NCBI GenBank assembly: GCA_003278735.1
Contig: QCDO01000008.1
Coordinates: forward strand, 1 to 64,000
Length of the DNA stretch: 64,000 nt
Origin: Prochlorococcus sp. AG-355-J09
GTDB lineage: Bacteria > Cyanobacteriota > Cyanobacteriia > PCC-6307 > Cyanobiaceae
Direction of reading: 5' to 3'
Part shown: positions 7,602-15,081 of the stretch, in pieces
Numbering within the stretch: the first letter of the stretch is position 1
Layout of the letters: each line of letters opens with the position of its first letter
The notes under the pieces: model-generated
The model's database searches: none
Told to the model about the DNA's origin: nothing
What the model saw: only the letters and a program-made list of their open reading frames with translations
Program-made: the position numbers and the translations under genes

Positions 7602-7619
7602 TTAAGAAGATATTAAGTA
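7602..7619 (-). promoter_or_regulatory. PHO-box-like pair
   Basis: TTAAGAA at 7602 and TTAAGTA at 7613 are 11 bp apart, with looser TTAA sites at 7581 and 7634. They are placed upstream of the reverse-strand gene ending at 7317. Two units in A+T-rich DNA are weak evidence alone. Confidence 0.3.
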
Positions 7620-7681
7620 AAAAATAAATTTGTTTAAAAATTTCTAAATTATTATATTTTTTCTAATAGTCAAAAGTTTAT

Positions 7682-7710
7682 TTAATAAGAATTTAACTAA
7701 GGGTTAACAA
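7682..7710 (+). promoter_or_regulatory. PHO-box-like triple array upstream of the cytochrome operon
   Basis: TTAA units at 7682, 7693 and 7704 (TTAATAA, TTAACTA, TTAACAA) are exactly 11 bp apart and end about 20 bases before the ATG at 7731. They are well placed to control the four same-strand genes 7731-9055. Confidence 0.55.
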
Positions 7711-7730
7711 TAGACACTTATAAGGTAATT

Positions 7731-7883
7731 ATGAATAAAATTCAACTTGTTAATTTTGTTACTTTTTCAATTCTTGAAAGTAAAAGAGTTGAAGACAGAT
7801 TACTTAGAAAAGAAATACGTAGCTATCTTAGCCAACTTTATAAAAAACAATTAAAAGCAATTACAAGTGAATTTATCATTTAA
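7731..7883 (+). CDS. small protein, first gene of a putative phosphate-responsive operon
   Basis: The ATG at 7731 opens a 50-residue frame rich in Lys, Arg, Leu and Ile, with a helical pattern (RLLRKEIRSYLSQLYKKQLKAI). There is no signal peptide or Cys. It is not recognised. It ends six bases before the repeat lipoprotein gene and begins directly after the PHO-like array, so it would be the first gene on the induced transcript. It could be a genuine protein or a leader-type peptide. Confidence 0.45.
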   Translation: MNKIQLVNFVTFSILESKRVEDRLLRKEIRSYLSQLYKKQLKAITSEFII

Positions 7884-7889
7884 AAAAAC

Positions 7890-8312
7890 ATGAAAAAGCT
7901 ACTAGTTTTATTTATTCTTATTCTTACTTCTTGCAGTACAAAAGATGAATTATCCATTACCAAAGATGAATTATCCATTACCAAAGATGAATTATCCATT
8001 ACAAAAGATGAAATTTCGATTACGAAAGGTAAATCATCCATCAACGATGAAAAAAAAGTATTTTATTTAACTAAAGAAACTGCTGTTCGTCTTTGTGGAG
8101 GTAAATCCAGAATAATTGAAAGTGAAAATGAAGAACTCATCAAAATAGAAGTCAAAGATTTTTTAAATGTTGAAAAAGAAAAATTTGTTCAATTTACTCT
8201 CGTTGAGACAGATAGAAAAGGAGGGAAATATAGAATCGTTAATTGTTATCCAAATAAAGATCCTAAAAAATCAGTAATTAAAACAATCAAGACTAATTAC
8301 AAGTTAAATTAG
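7890..8312 (+). CDS. small lipoprotein with seven-residue tandem repeats
   Basis: The 140-residue product has a lipoprotein signal peptide (MKKLLVLFILILTSC, Cys15). Directly after the lipidated Cys come five tandem copies of a seven-residue unit, best copies TKDELSI, forming a flexible charged spacer. A globular tail of about 85 residues follows, with two Cys (VRLCGGKSR and NCYPNKDPKK). I recognise no family. The second gene of the 7731-9055 run, it is followed after 20 bases by the cytochrome gene. The repeat could place the tail at a set distance from the membrane. Confidence 0.6.
   Translation: MKKLLVLFILILTSCSTKDELSITKDELSITKDELSITKDEISITKGKSSINDEKKVFYLTKETAVRLCGGKSRIIESENEELIKIEVKDFLNVEKEKFVQFTLVETDRKGGKYRIVNCYPNKDPKKSVIKTIKTNYKLN
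7941..8045 (+). repeat. 21-bp in-frame tandem repeat, about five units
   Basis: Units start at 7941, 7962, 7983, 8004 and 8025. The first three are nearly identical (AAAGATGAATTATCCATTAC plus one base), the fourth is diverged and the fifth degenerate. The gradient of decay suggests recent copying at the left end. Each unit encodes TKDELSI or a variant, so copy-number change keeps the reading frame. Confidence 0.9.
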
Positions 8313-8332
8313 TCTTAGGTCAGCCAGATTAA

Positions 8333-8686
8333 ATGAAAATATTTAAATATCTTCTTGTAATTCTTGTAATAACATTAATAATTATTTTTCAAACCTCTTT
8401 GCAAAATAGATATCTAATGGCTTCTGATATTAGAGATGGAGAAACAATTTTTAGAAATGTTTGTGCAGGCTGCCATTTAAGAGGTGGATCAGTCGTTCTT
8501 AAAGGATCCAAATCATTAAAATTTTCCGACCTTGAAAAAAGAGGAATAGCAGATGTAAATTCAATAACAAAAATTGCTAATGATGGGATTGGTTTTATGA
8601 AGGGTTATAAAAATAAATTGAGGGATGGAGAGGATAAGGTTCTTGCACAATGGATTATTCAAAATGCAGAAAAAGGTTGGGAATAA
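8333..8686 (+). CDS. cytochrome c6-like c-type cytochrome
   Basis: The 117-residue protein has a membrane-targeting N-terminus (about 1-30) and a single haem site CAGCH (Cys44, Cys47, His48). Met89 lies in FMKGYKNKL, where cytochrome c6 has its axial Met, and the protein ends AEKGWE like c6. The mature part of about 87 residues is c6-sized. It should carry one electron in the lumen or periplasm. The loop differs from the canonical MPAFGG, so it is a c6-like paralogue rather than clearly petJ. It abuts the OstA-like gene (stop then ATG with no gap). Confidence 0.8.
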   Translation: MKIFKYLLVILVITLIIIFQTSLQNRYLMASDIRDGETIFRNVCAGCHLRGGSVVLKGSKSLKFSDLEKRGIADVNSITKIANDGIGFMKGYKNKLRDGEDKVLAQWIIQNAEKGWE

Positions 8687-9055
8687 ATGAAAAGCGTACT
8701 TCTTGCATCGTTTTTATTTCTATTAGCTGAATTTTCTTTTGCTGAGGAATTAACTAATTACACAATTACATCTGATTATCAAATAAATACTTTAGAAGGT
8801 GATTTAGAGGCTAAGGGCAATGTAGTCATTAAGAGTAATAGTGGTAATTTTGAGGCTTATTCGGACAAACTTTCTTTTGACAAGGATGATAAATCTTTAA
8901 AACTTATTGGTAATGTATATGTTAAAAATTTAGAGTTTGAGGGAATTGCAATTGAAGAAACATCTGGAGATGAGTTGACAATATTTACTGATACGGGAAT
9001 TTTTGAATTCAAATCTCAAAATAAAAAAAGAGTAGAAACAAAAATTAAATTTTAA
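8687..9055 (+). CDS. OstA/LptA-like periplasmic protein
   Basis: The 122-residue protein has a signal peptide (MKSVLLASFLFLLAEFSFA). The mature domain shows the beta-jelly-roll pattern of the OstA/LptA family (ADYQINTLEGDLEAKGNVVIKS-like pattern, here split as YQINTLEGDLEAKGNV and LSFDKDDKSLKLIGNV). Family members bridge lipopolysaccharide to the outer membrane. A short single-domain version could be an accessory lipid carrier. Last gene of the run beginning at 7731, starting directly at the cytochrome stop. A second, main LptA is probably the partial gene at the right window edge. Confidence 0.65.
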   Translation: MKSVLLASFLFLLAEFSFAEELTNYTITSDYQINTLEGDLEAKGNVVIKSNSGNFEAYSDKLSFDKDDKSLKLIGNVYVKNLEFEGIAIEETSGDELTIFTDTGIFEFKSQNKKRVETKIKF

Positions 9056-9109
9056 ATATGGGCTTGCTTTTGAACTAAAAAATTTGTACTTTCTTGTTGA
9101 AAAGAAATT

Positions 9110-9138
9110 TTAAATCGATTTTAAATCTACTTTAAACT
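9110..9138 (+). promoter_or_regulatory. PHO-box-like triple array upstream of a 55-residue gene
   Basis: TTAAATC at 9110, TTAAATC at 9121 and TTAAACT at 9132 are exactly 11 bp apart, ending about 37 bases before the ATG at 9176. Two of the three half-sites are identical over seven bases. Confidence 0.55.
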
Positions 9139-9175
9139 AAATAATTTAGAACATATATTAGAGATATTTTTTATT

Positions 9176-9343
9176 ATGCATCCAAGCAAAGTAGTCAAAG
9201 ATCCAATAATCAACGATACTTATTACGATCCAGATGTTGATAAGCTTTATCAATATGTAAAAATTGGCGACTTTCCACCAGAATGGGTGTTGACATATAT
9301 AGATGAAGATGACGATTATTATTATGCTTCGATGGGATACTAG
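9176..9343 (+). CDS. small acidic Tyr-rich protein, candidate phosphate-starvation gene
   Basis: The ATG at 9176 opens a 55-residue frame beginning MHPSKVVKDPIINDTYYDPD, with an acidic, tyrosine-rich end (DEDDDYYYASMGY). It has no signal peptide, Cys or membrane segment. It is not recognised. The gene stands alone between the OstA-like gene and phoB, with a three-fold 11-bp TTAA array at promoter distance, which argues for a real phosphate-controlled small protein. Confidence 0.55.
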   Translation: MHPSKVVKDPIINDTYYDPDVDKLYQYVKIGDFPPEWVLTYIDEDDDYYYASMGY

Positions 9344-9438
9344 TTTTAATAGTTATTATTTTATATTCAATAAGTTTGTCTCTCTAAAATTTTGTGTGAG
9401 GAAGTTTAAAGAGACATCTTTAAATTAAGTAAAAAGGT

Positions 9439-9467
9439 TTAAGAGGAAATTAAAAAGGAGGTAAGAT
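9439..9467 (+). promoter_or_regulatory. PHO-box-like array upstream of phoB
   Basis: TTAAGAG at 9439, TTAAAAA at 9450 and a degenerate GTAAGAT at 9461 keep exact 11-bp phase. Additional TTAA motifs occur at 9406, 9420 and 9425. Autoregulation of phoBR would be the expected role. Confidence 0.45.
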
Positions 9468-9561
9468 TAAATAAAAAAAATAATAATTCAATGTAAATTA
9501 ATTATGAAATAATTAGATCAAATAATTTTGATTATATAAAATAAAATTGTTGGAACTTTCA

Positions 9562-10290
9562 ATGGCTATTAAAGATCATAAAAGTTTGCAAGACTCAAGA
9601 ATTCTTCTTGTAGAGGATGATAAGAGTATTAGGCTTACAGTCAGTGAAACCTTGAGCAGCGAAGGTTTTAGAGTATCAAGTTTCAAAGACGGTTTAAGTG
9701 CCTTAGATTTTATTAATAATGATATTAAAAAAGATGTTGACCTAATAATTCTAGATTTAATGTTGCCAGGACTAAATGGATTAGAGTTATGTAGAAAAAT
9801 AAGAAATGATGAAGACTATACACCCATACTAATTTTGAGTGCTAAAGATAATGAATCAGATAGGGTTCTTGGATTAGAGGTTGGTGCAGATGATTATTTA
9901 ACAAAACCTTTTGGTTTAAATGAATTAATTGCTAGATCTAGAGCCTTAATAAGAAGATCTAAACGTAATAAAAAATATATAGAAAAATCAAAAACTGTTC
10001 TCGAGTTTAATCATATAAAAATGTTTTTGGAAGAATGTAGGGTAACTTCTTTTGATAGAGAAATAACATTATCTCCAAAAGAATTTAAATTATTAGAGTT
10101 ATTTATGAAAAATCCAAAAAGGGTATGGTCAAGAGATTTAATACTTGAAAAAATTTGGGAAATTGACTTTATTGGTGATACTAAAACTGTAGATGTTCAT
10201 GTTAGGTGGCTCAGAGAGAAATTAGAAGAAGATCCCTCAGCTCCAAAGTTTCTTAAAACTGTAAGAGGTTTTGGATATAGGTTTGGATGA
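9562..10290 (+). CDS. phoB: phosphate response regulator PhoB (OmpR family)
   Basis: The 242-residue regulator has a receiver domain (LLVEDD, phospho-acceptor Asp65 in LIILDLMLPG, switch Lys in LTKPFG) and a C-terminal OmpR/PhoB winged-helix domain (TLSPKEFKLLELF, TVDVHVRWLREKLEEDP, TVRGFGYRFG). I chose ATG 9562; an in-frame TTG at 9547 would add five residues. It overlaps phoR by four bases (ATGA). It sits within a dense set of phosphate genes whose promoters carry 11-bp TTAA arrays, so it is the likely activator of ptrA, phoE, pstS and neighbours. Confidence 0.93.
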   Translation: MAIKDHKSLQDSRILLVEDDKSIRLTVSETLSSEGFRVSSFKDGLSALDFINNDIKKDVDLIILDLMLPGLNGLELCRKIRNDEDYTPILILSAKDNESDRVLGLEVGADDYLTKPFGLNELIARSRALIRRSKRNKKYIEKSKTVLEFNHIKMFLEECRVTSFDREITLSPKEFKLLELFMKNPKRVWSRDLILEKIWEIDFIGDTKTVDVHVRWLREKLEEDPSAPKFLKTVRGFGYRFG

Positions 10291-11447
10291 AAATGAAAAC
10301 ACTACAAGAAGTATTATTTTTTTTACATCAGAAGTGGAAAATAAAAGTCAAGCATTTTTCTCAATCAAAAGAAAAAAAATTTGAAGTTGATAAAAATAAG
10401 TATAAAAAAACTATTGACTTCCCATTTGATAAAATTAGACCTCAAGAAGTGTTGTCTTGGTTAGATTATTCATCGCAAGGGTGGATAATCTTATCATCTG
10501 ATCTAACAATAAAATTTATCAATCAGAAAGCTTTATCTCTTATTAGGGTTATCAAATATAAAGATGTTATTGGAAAAGCAATTAATGATATTAATGAGCT
10601 TGAAGTACTTAGTAATAAAATTCTATATTTAAGAAAAAAAGATTTCCCATTCAACCTTGATTTCACAATTGCGGGAGTACCCATTTCGGTAAATATTGTT
10701 AGAGGAAGGAAAAAGAATTATTTAATATTATTGGAAAGTAAATTATCAATTGAATCGATAAAAAAACGACAAAATCAATTAATTAATGATGTGTCTCATG
10801 AACTGAAAACTCCTCTTACATCACTTATCTTAATTGGGGAAAGACTTGAATCAGTAGTATCAAAAAAGGATAGGTATCTTGTTAAAAGACTTAAGAAAGA
10901 GTCAAAAAGATTAAGAAAAATGGCCGAAGAGACTTTAGAGCTTTCTAAGCTAGAAAGTAGCGAAGATTTTAATAAAAACAAAAAAATATCTATTTCAGAT
11001 TTGATTATGGAATCTTGGCAAACACTAAAACCGCTTGCAGAAAAAAAGGATATAAAAATAAATTTATTTTCTCCAACAAAATATTATATATCTGGGGATA
11101 TTGAAAATTTAAAAAGAGCATTTATAAATATTTTAGATAACGCTATTCGTTATTCCCCAACAAACGAGGCCATACAAATTGAAATTTTTAAGAGAGATAG
11201 CTCTGTTGTTATAAGAATTAGAGATAAAGGTATTGGATTAGAAGAAAATGAATCAAATGACATTTTTTCTCGTTTTTATCGTGGTGATCCATCAAGGACT
11301 AAATTTAAGAAAAGTGGAAGTGGTTTAGGTCTTTCAATTACAAAAAAAATAATTAATAACAATAAAGGTTTTATAGAGGCATTTAATCATAAAGATGGTG
11401 GAGCGATTATTGAAACTATCTTTCCGTGTATTAATGCAGATTTATAG
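10287..11447 (+). CDS. phoR: phosphate sensor histidine kinase PhoR
   Basis: The 386-residue kinase has a PAS-like region at about 55-155, a HisKA domain with phospho-acceptor His171 (NDVSHELKTPLTSL) and an HATPase domain (N box NILDNAIRYSP, G boxes IRDKGIGLEEN and SGSGLGLSITKK). It pairs with PhoB through a four-base overlap. No convincing transmembrane helix is present; the N-terminal LQEVLFFLHQKW stretch is short and only amphipathic, so it may sense phosphate through the Pst/PhoU side rather than by spanning the membrane. That is an inference. Confidence 0.92.
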   Translation: MKMKTLQEVLFFLHQKWKIKVKHFSQSKEKKFEVDKNKYKKTIDFPFDKIRPQEVLSWLDYSSQGWIILSSDLTIKFINQKALSLIRVIKYKDVIGKAINDINELEVLSNKILYLRKKDFPFNLDFTIAGVPISVNIVRGRKKNYLILLESKLSIESIKKRQNQLINDVSHELKTPLTSLILIGERLESVVSKKDRYLVKRLKKESKRLRKMAEETLELSKLESSEDFNKNKKISISDLIMESWQTLKPLAEKKDIKINLFSPTKYYISGDIENLKRAFINILDNAIRYSPTNEAIQIEIFKRDSSVVIRIRDKGIGLEENESNDIFSRFYRGDPSRTKFKKSGSGLGLSITKKIINNNKGFIEAFNHKDGGAIIETIFPCINADL

Positions 11448-11454
11448 GGAAAAT

Positions 11455-11781
11455 TTAAAAAATATTAGGACATGATTTTTCTGCGATAAATCTTTTTAAA
11501 TTCAAAACCCCTTCTCTTGTAAAAAGAATGCTTCCTTCTTTGGAGTCATCTGCCCAGTAAGTATCTCTTTTGCCAATAGCTAACCAAAGCCTATCAGGTA
11601 ATGTTGGCATGTACATACTCTCAAAAGCAGATGTTCCAATATCATTTTCTTCTTTCATATCCTTGCATGCTTCTATCATTAGTTTGGGTCGATTTAAATA
11701 ATGCCTGACACCCTGCCAATAATATTTTGTTTCAGCTTTAACTGGGGCGATGAATAAAATAATAAATATTAGGTATTTCAT
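11455..11781 (-). CDS. secreted protein of unknown function
   Basis: This 108-residue product has a signal peptide (MKYLIFIILFIAPVKA) and a mature domain of about 90 residues with two Cys (EACKDMKEEN and EKSCPNIF) and several Trp. It is probably periplasmic. I do not recognise the family. It converges on phoR, with only seven bases between the stops. The reverse-strand terminator at 11812-11846 separates it from the PhoA-like gene upstream, so it likely has its own promoter. Confidence 0.6.
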   Translation of the reverse strand: MKYLIFIILFIAPVKAETKYYWQGVRHYLNRPKLMIEACKDMKEENDIGTSAFESMYMPTLPDRLWLAIGKRDTYWADDSKEGSILFTREGVLNLKRFIAEKSCPNIF

Positions 11782-11811
11782 GACTTTATTTTATTTAATT
11801 ATGAGAATTGC

Positions 11812-11846
11812 AAAAAAAAACCACCATATATATGGTGGCTTTTTTT
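11812..11846 (-). terminator. intrinsic terminator of the PhoA-like gene
   Basis: CCACCATAT and ATATGGTGG (11821-11838) form a perfect nine-pair palindrome, with nine A on the left and seven T on the right. Read on the reverse strand it directly follows the PhoA-like stop. The symmetric tracts make it potentially bidirectional. Confidence 0.85.
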
Positions 11847-11857
11847 AGAAGTTTTAA

Positions 11858-14140
11858 CTAGATTTTTCCAATATTTAGGAAAAGAGTTTCACCAGTTGAT
11901 TTCTTTCCAGTACCGTCGTTGTCAGTTGAAATCCATGCTTGCCCATCGTTTGTGATCGCTAAACCTTCAACCTTTTCAAGGATGAAACCACCAGTAGATT
12001 TCATTACTGGTTTTAGATCAGTAACTAACTCTTTTTCAACTAAGGGATAAAGTCTTGGAGGAATGCTAGTTTGAAGACCTTCGAAAATAACATCATTTAA
12101 ATCTATTTTATATATAGCTTTCAATTTTGCTTTCTTACCATAGAAACTATCTCTTTCGATTACATAAAGTGCCCCGTCATGGTAAGTTAACTCTGAAATA
12201 CCAACACCGCCTTTTTTGATCCTATCTAATTGATAATTTACGGCACCCCACTGTTTAGTTATTAAATTATAGGAAAGTATCTTAGTGGTATTAAAAGTAT
12301 CATCACCCCAAGGCTTCTGTTGAGCAACATAAAGAATGTCACCGTTTCTTGTTATGCCTTCAAAACCAGGGTTTTTAGCATAATTAAGATATGAAGGTGG
12401 TGGAGTTATCTTCTCTAATATTTCACCATCTGAGCTTACATGGTAAATAGCAGGAGGATGTTTATCTAGCTTTTTCTTGATTCCTTCTGTAGAAATGTAG
12501 AATCCACCATTACCATCTGTTGTAATACCCTCTTGATCCATGAATAATGCAGTCTTACCATCTAGCTTTATATCAATAGCTCTTTCCAAAAGTGCTGGCG
12601 AGGATGAAGGATCAATAACATAAATTCTTGGTTGAGTTTTAAAAGTCCCATCATTTACAGCATAAATTTTACCATCATCACCTGCAACCATTCCGCTTAT
12701 CGCACCCCAAGACACAAATTCAAGGCCATTTTCATTTGTTAAATGAGGGTATGAAGCAGGTGCGTCTTGTAGTTGATAAATAGTCACATGAGAAGATAAA
12801 CCAGGTTCTTTTTTGTTGTAGTCTTTTTCATTTGCCGAGGCAATTAAACCTCTATCAGGAATAGCAACAAATCCTTCTGGTCCAATGCCTGATGGAAGTA
12901 ATTGAGTAAGCAAAGGTTGATTTAGTTCTGTGATATCGTAAACAGCTACTATCCCAGCCCTCTCAGCACCAACAAATAAATAGGGCGTTCCATTAATTTT
13001 TGAATATGTAACTGACTCAGGTTCTACTCCCTTTTTACCTGCTCTCCCATCTTGGAAATGACCTATTTGTGCAATTGCTCTTTCTAGTCTATTTGCATCT
13101 TCATAAACTACTGTTCCATCTTTTTTAAAAATAGTCCAGGATCTTGAACCACCTCTTTTTGCCTGACTTGGATCAATATGCTTGTAATCGCCTTCATTTG
13201 CTGTAGCGAAATGATCATTGTCAATCCAAGTAAGGCCATCGGGTTCTCTTCTTACATTCTTTAGTTTGCTCTTAAATTTATGAGCGCCATCTTTCTTTGT
13301 ATCCATTCCTGCCATTTGTTTTACAATCCCTGCCGAAAAATCTGATATTACATTTCCATCTTTATCAATAACTGCAAGATGGTTGTTTTCTTGAAGAGAG
13401 ACAACTGTTTCACCAAGATCATTAATAGCAACGAATTCTGGTTCGGGATCGCTAGGAGCTATTTCAGATAATCCTTTTAAATCAACTTTTTTTATTGAAT
13501 TGCATTGTATTTTCCCTCTTTTGTTTAACTTCACAAGAGAAACATAACCTGGAGGGTTAATTTGTTTCCCTTCATCATCTAATTGAGGGATAAATCCATT
13601 TTTATATTCTTCATCCCTCTCATTTTCTATAGCGACAGCCAGAAATGTTCCGTCTGGTGAAACAAAGACGCTATCAGGCTGCCCACCTAAATCACATTCT
13701 TTTACTGCTTTTCTTGTTTTTAAATTGTATTGAACTAATGCTCCTGAAGGATTTGTATAACTTTCAGATGTATTTGAACCTATATAAGCATTGTTTCCAA
13801 GTGCTGCAATTCCAGTTGGTTCTGCTTCCAGTTCAACAACTCCCAATGCTTTAGGTTTTGCAGGGTCTGAGATATCAACTAAACCTACCACTCCTAGATC
13901 GCTATCTGTATAAATCAAAGTCTTACCATCTTCTGATGCTGTAACAACTTCTGAAGAAGTTTTGGTTGTAGATTTTGATCCCTCTGGTAAATTATCACTT
14001 ACATTGAAAGAAGAAATTCTGTTGAAGTTTTTTTCATTTGCCCAATATTTTGTATTCCAATTTGCAAATCCGCCACTTGTAGAGGAGGCGACGATTGCAA
14101 GTAATGCTGAAAAACTTGCAGCAGCTAGGGTTTTTTTCAT
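11858..14140 (-). CDS. secreted phytase/esterase-like protein, probable PhoA-type alkaline phosphatase
   Basis: This 760-residue protein has a signal peptide at about 1-25. The N-terminal half reads as a WD/NHL-like beta-propeller (repeats such as VSPDGTFLAVAIEN and GLVDISDPAKPKALG). The C-terminal half resembles the esterase-like-activity-of-phytase family (MDQEGITTDGNGGFYISTE, FEGITRNGDILYVAQQ, EGLAITNDGQAWISTDNDG). The Prochlorococcus homologue in the phosphate cluster is commonly called phoA. It should release phosphate from organic esters outside the inner membrane. The substrate is unproven. Preceded by a PHO-like array and followed by a strong terminator. Confidence 0.75.
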   Translation of the reverse strand: MKKTLAAASFSALLAIVASSTSGGFANWNTKYWANEKNFNRISSFNVSDNLPEGSKSTTKTSSEVVTASEDGKTLIYTDSDLGVVGLVDISDPAKPKALGVVELEAEPTGIAALGNNAYIGSNTSESYTNPSGALVQYNLKTRKAVKECDLGGQPDSVFVSPDGTFLAVAIENERDEEYKNGFIPQLDDEGKQINPPGYVSLVKLNKRGKIQCNSIKKVDLKGLSEIAPSDPEPEFVAINDLGETVVSLQENNHLAVIDKDGNVISDFSAGIVKQMAGMDTKKDGAHKFKSKLKNVRREPDGLTWIDNDHFATANEGDYKHIDPSQAKRGGSRSWTIFKKDGTVVYEDANRLERAIAQIGHFQDGRAGKKGVEPESVTYSKINGTPYLFVGAERAGIVAVYDITELNQPLLTQLLPSGIGPEGFVAIPDRGLIASANEKDYNKKEPGLSSHVTIYQLQDAPASYPHLTNENGLEFVSWGAISGMVAGDDGKIYAVNDGTFKTQPRIYVIDPSSSPALLERAIDIKLDGKTALFMDQEGITTDGNGGFYISTEGIKKKLDKHPPAIYHVSSDGEILEKITPPPSYLNYAKNPGFEGITRNGDILYVAQQKPWGDDTFNTTKILSYNLITKQWGAVNYQLDRIKKGGVGISELTYHDGALYVIERDSFYGKKAKLKAIYKIDLNDVIFEGLQTSIPPRLYPLVEKELVTDLKPVMKSTGGFILEKVEGLAITNDGQAWISTDNDGTGKKSTGETLFLNIGKI

Positions 14141-14182
14141 TTAGTGCGTAAGGAAACACATTCTCATGCTCCCTTTAAAAAG

Positions 14183-14222
14183 TTAAGAAAAAAAAATAGA
14201 TTTATTAAGAACAATTTAAAGT
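14183..14222 (-). promoter_or_regulatory. PHO-box-like array upstream of the PhoA-like gene
   Basis: TTAAGAA at 14183, TTAAGAA at 14205 and TTAAAGT at 14216 fall on an 11-bp grid with one empty slot at 14194. The nearest unit is about 43 bases upstream of the reverse-strand start at 14140. Confidence 0.5.
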
Positions 14223-14233
14223 TTTAAAAAGCA

Positions 14234-14268
14234 GAAAAAAAGGACTCCATAATCCATAATGGAGTCCA
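14234..14268 (-). terminator. intrinsic terminator downstream of the 2OG-Fe(II) oxygenase gene
   Basis: GGACTCCAT (14242-14250) and ATGGAGTCC (14259-14267) form a perfect nine-pair stem with an eight-base loop. On the reverse strand a run of seven T follows. It separates the oxygenase gene from the PHO-like array of the PhoA-like gene. Confidence 0.85.
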
Positions 14269-14386
14269 ATGTTTTTAAGGATTTTTTATAAAATCATGAT
14301 CAAAACAAGAAAGATCTTTCTTCCTTTGTATTTAAATTAAAAAGGGAAGTTTTTATTAGAAAATTCATTTAGAAATCCGAAGAGAT

Positions 14387-14995
14387 CTATGTTACGCAAT
14401 TTCTTATATCAATATTGAAAGAAACTGAGATCCTATCTTCATTTGAGTTGTTTTTTTGTACTGAATGAGTTAAATCAGATGGAAATAAAACAATCACACC
14501 TTCAAGTGGTTCTATTTCAATAGTTGGTGTTATAAAGAGTTTTTTACCAATTTCATCTTTTAATGAATTAATTTGCTCAAATTGTGTCATTACATTAGGA
14601 GAATGAAATGTTAAATTTCCACTTTTTTGTAGACTCTTTACCCAAAAAACGCCAGACAAATCAGAGCCTGGATGATTATGTTTAATATTAAAATCCCCGG
14701 GTTTATTAATATTTATCCACATTTGCATCTTAGCTTTTGAGAGATCTTTGATTTTAAAAACATTTTTATTATTGAGGATACTTTTAATTAAATTTATTAC
14801 TTTAGAAGAGATCGGATTTTGAGAATTTGCATATCCAGATTGAGAATGCCACCCTCCATTATTACTTTTTTTGACCCCACTAGGATCTTTCTTTTGTTGT
14901 TGATAAGAATATCTAATCAGCTCATCTTTATATTTATCGTAATCTTTTATTTTTTCTTTAACTATTAAGGAAGGGAAGATAGGTTGAATGTTCAT
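14387..14995 (-). CDS. 2OG-Fe(II) oxygenase family protein
   Basis: The 202-residue soluble protein resembles the small putative 2OG-Fe(II) oxygenase family common in marine cyanobacteria and their phages. The double-stranded beta-helix core shows KHNHPGSDLSGVFWV (metal His at about 106/108), LTHSV (distal His177) and Arg188 in DRISVSFN, which fits 2-oxoglutarate binding. The substrate is unknown. It sits between phoE and the PhoA-like gene, cut off on both sides by terminators, so it is a separate unit. A phosphate-stress function is suggested only by position. Confidence 0.8.
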   Translation of the reverse strand: MNIQPIFPSLIVKEKIKDYDKYKDELIRYSYQQQKKDPSGVKKSNNGGWHSQSGYANSQNPISSKVINLIKSILNNKNVFKIKDLSKAKMQMWININKPGDFNIKHNHPGSDLSGVFWVKSLQKSGNLTFHSPNVMTQFEQINSLKDEIGKKLFITPTIEIEPLEGVIVLFPSDLTHSVQKNNSNEDRISVSFNIDIRNCVT

Positions 14996-15020
14996 AGAGT
15001 TTTTATAACTTTAAAAGATT

Positions 15021-15051
15021 AAAAAAGGCCTGCTTTTTAGCAGGCCTTTTT
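15021..15051 (-). terminator. intrinsic terminator of phoE
   Basis: AAGGCCTGC and GCAGGCCTT form a nine-pair G+C-rich stem with a short T/A loop and A/T tracts on both sides. It lies just after the phoE stop on the reverse strand and before the 2OG-Fe(II) oxygenase start. Confidence 0.88.
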
Positions 15052-15081
15052 ATGTGTGTAAGATTTTCTAATTAATAAAAA

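Noticed and set aside
7941..8045. Short tandem repeats that could suggest a CRISPR array
   Set aside because: The units are contiguous, 21 bp long and in frame inside a lipoprotein gene, with no spacers and no cas genes nearby.
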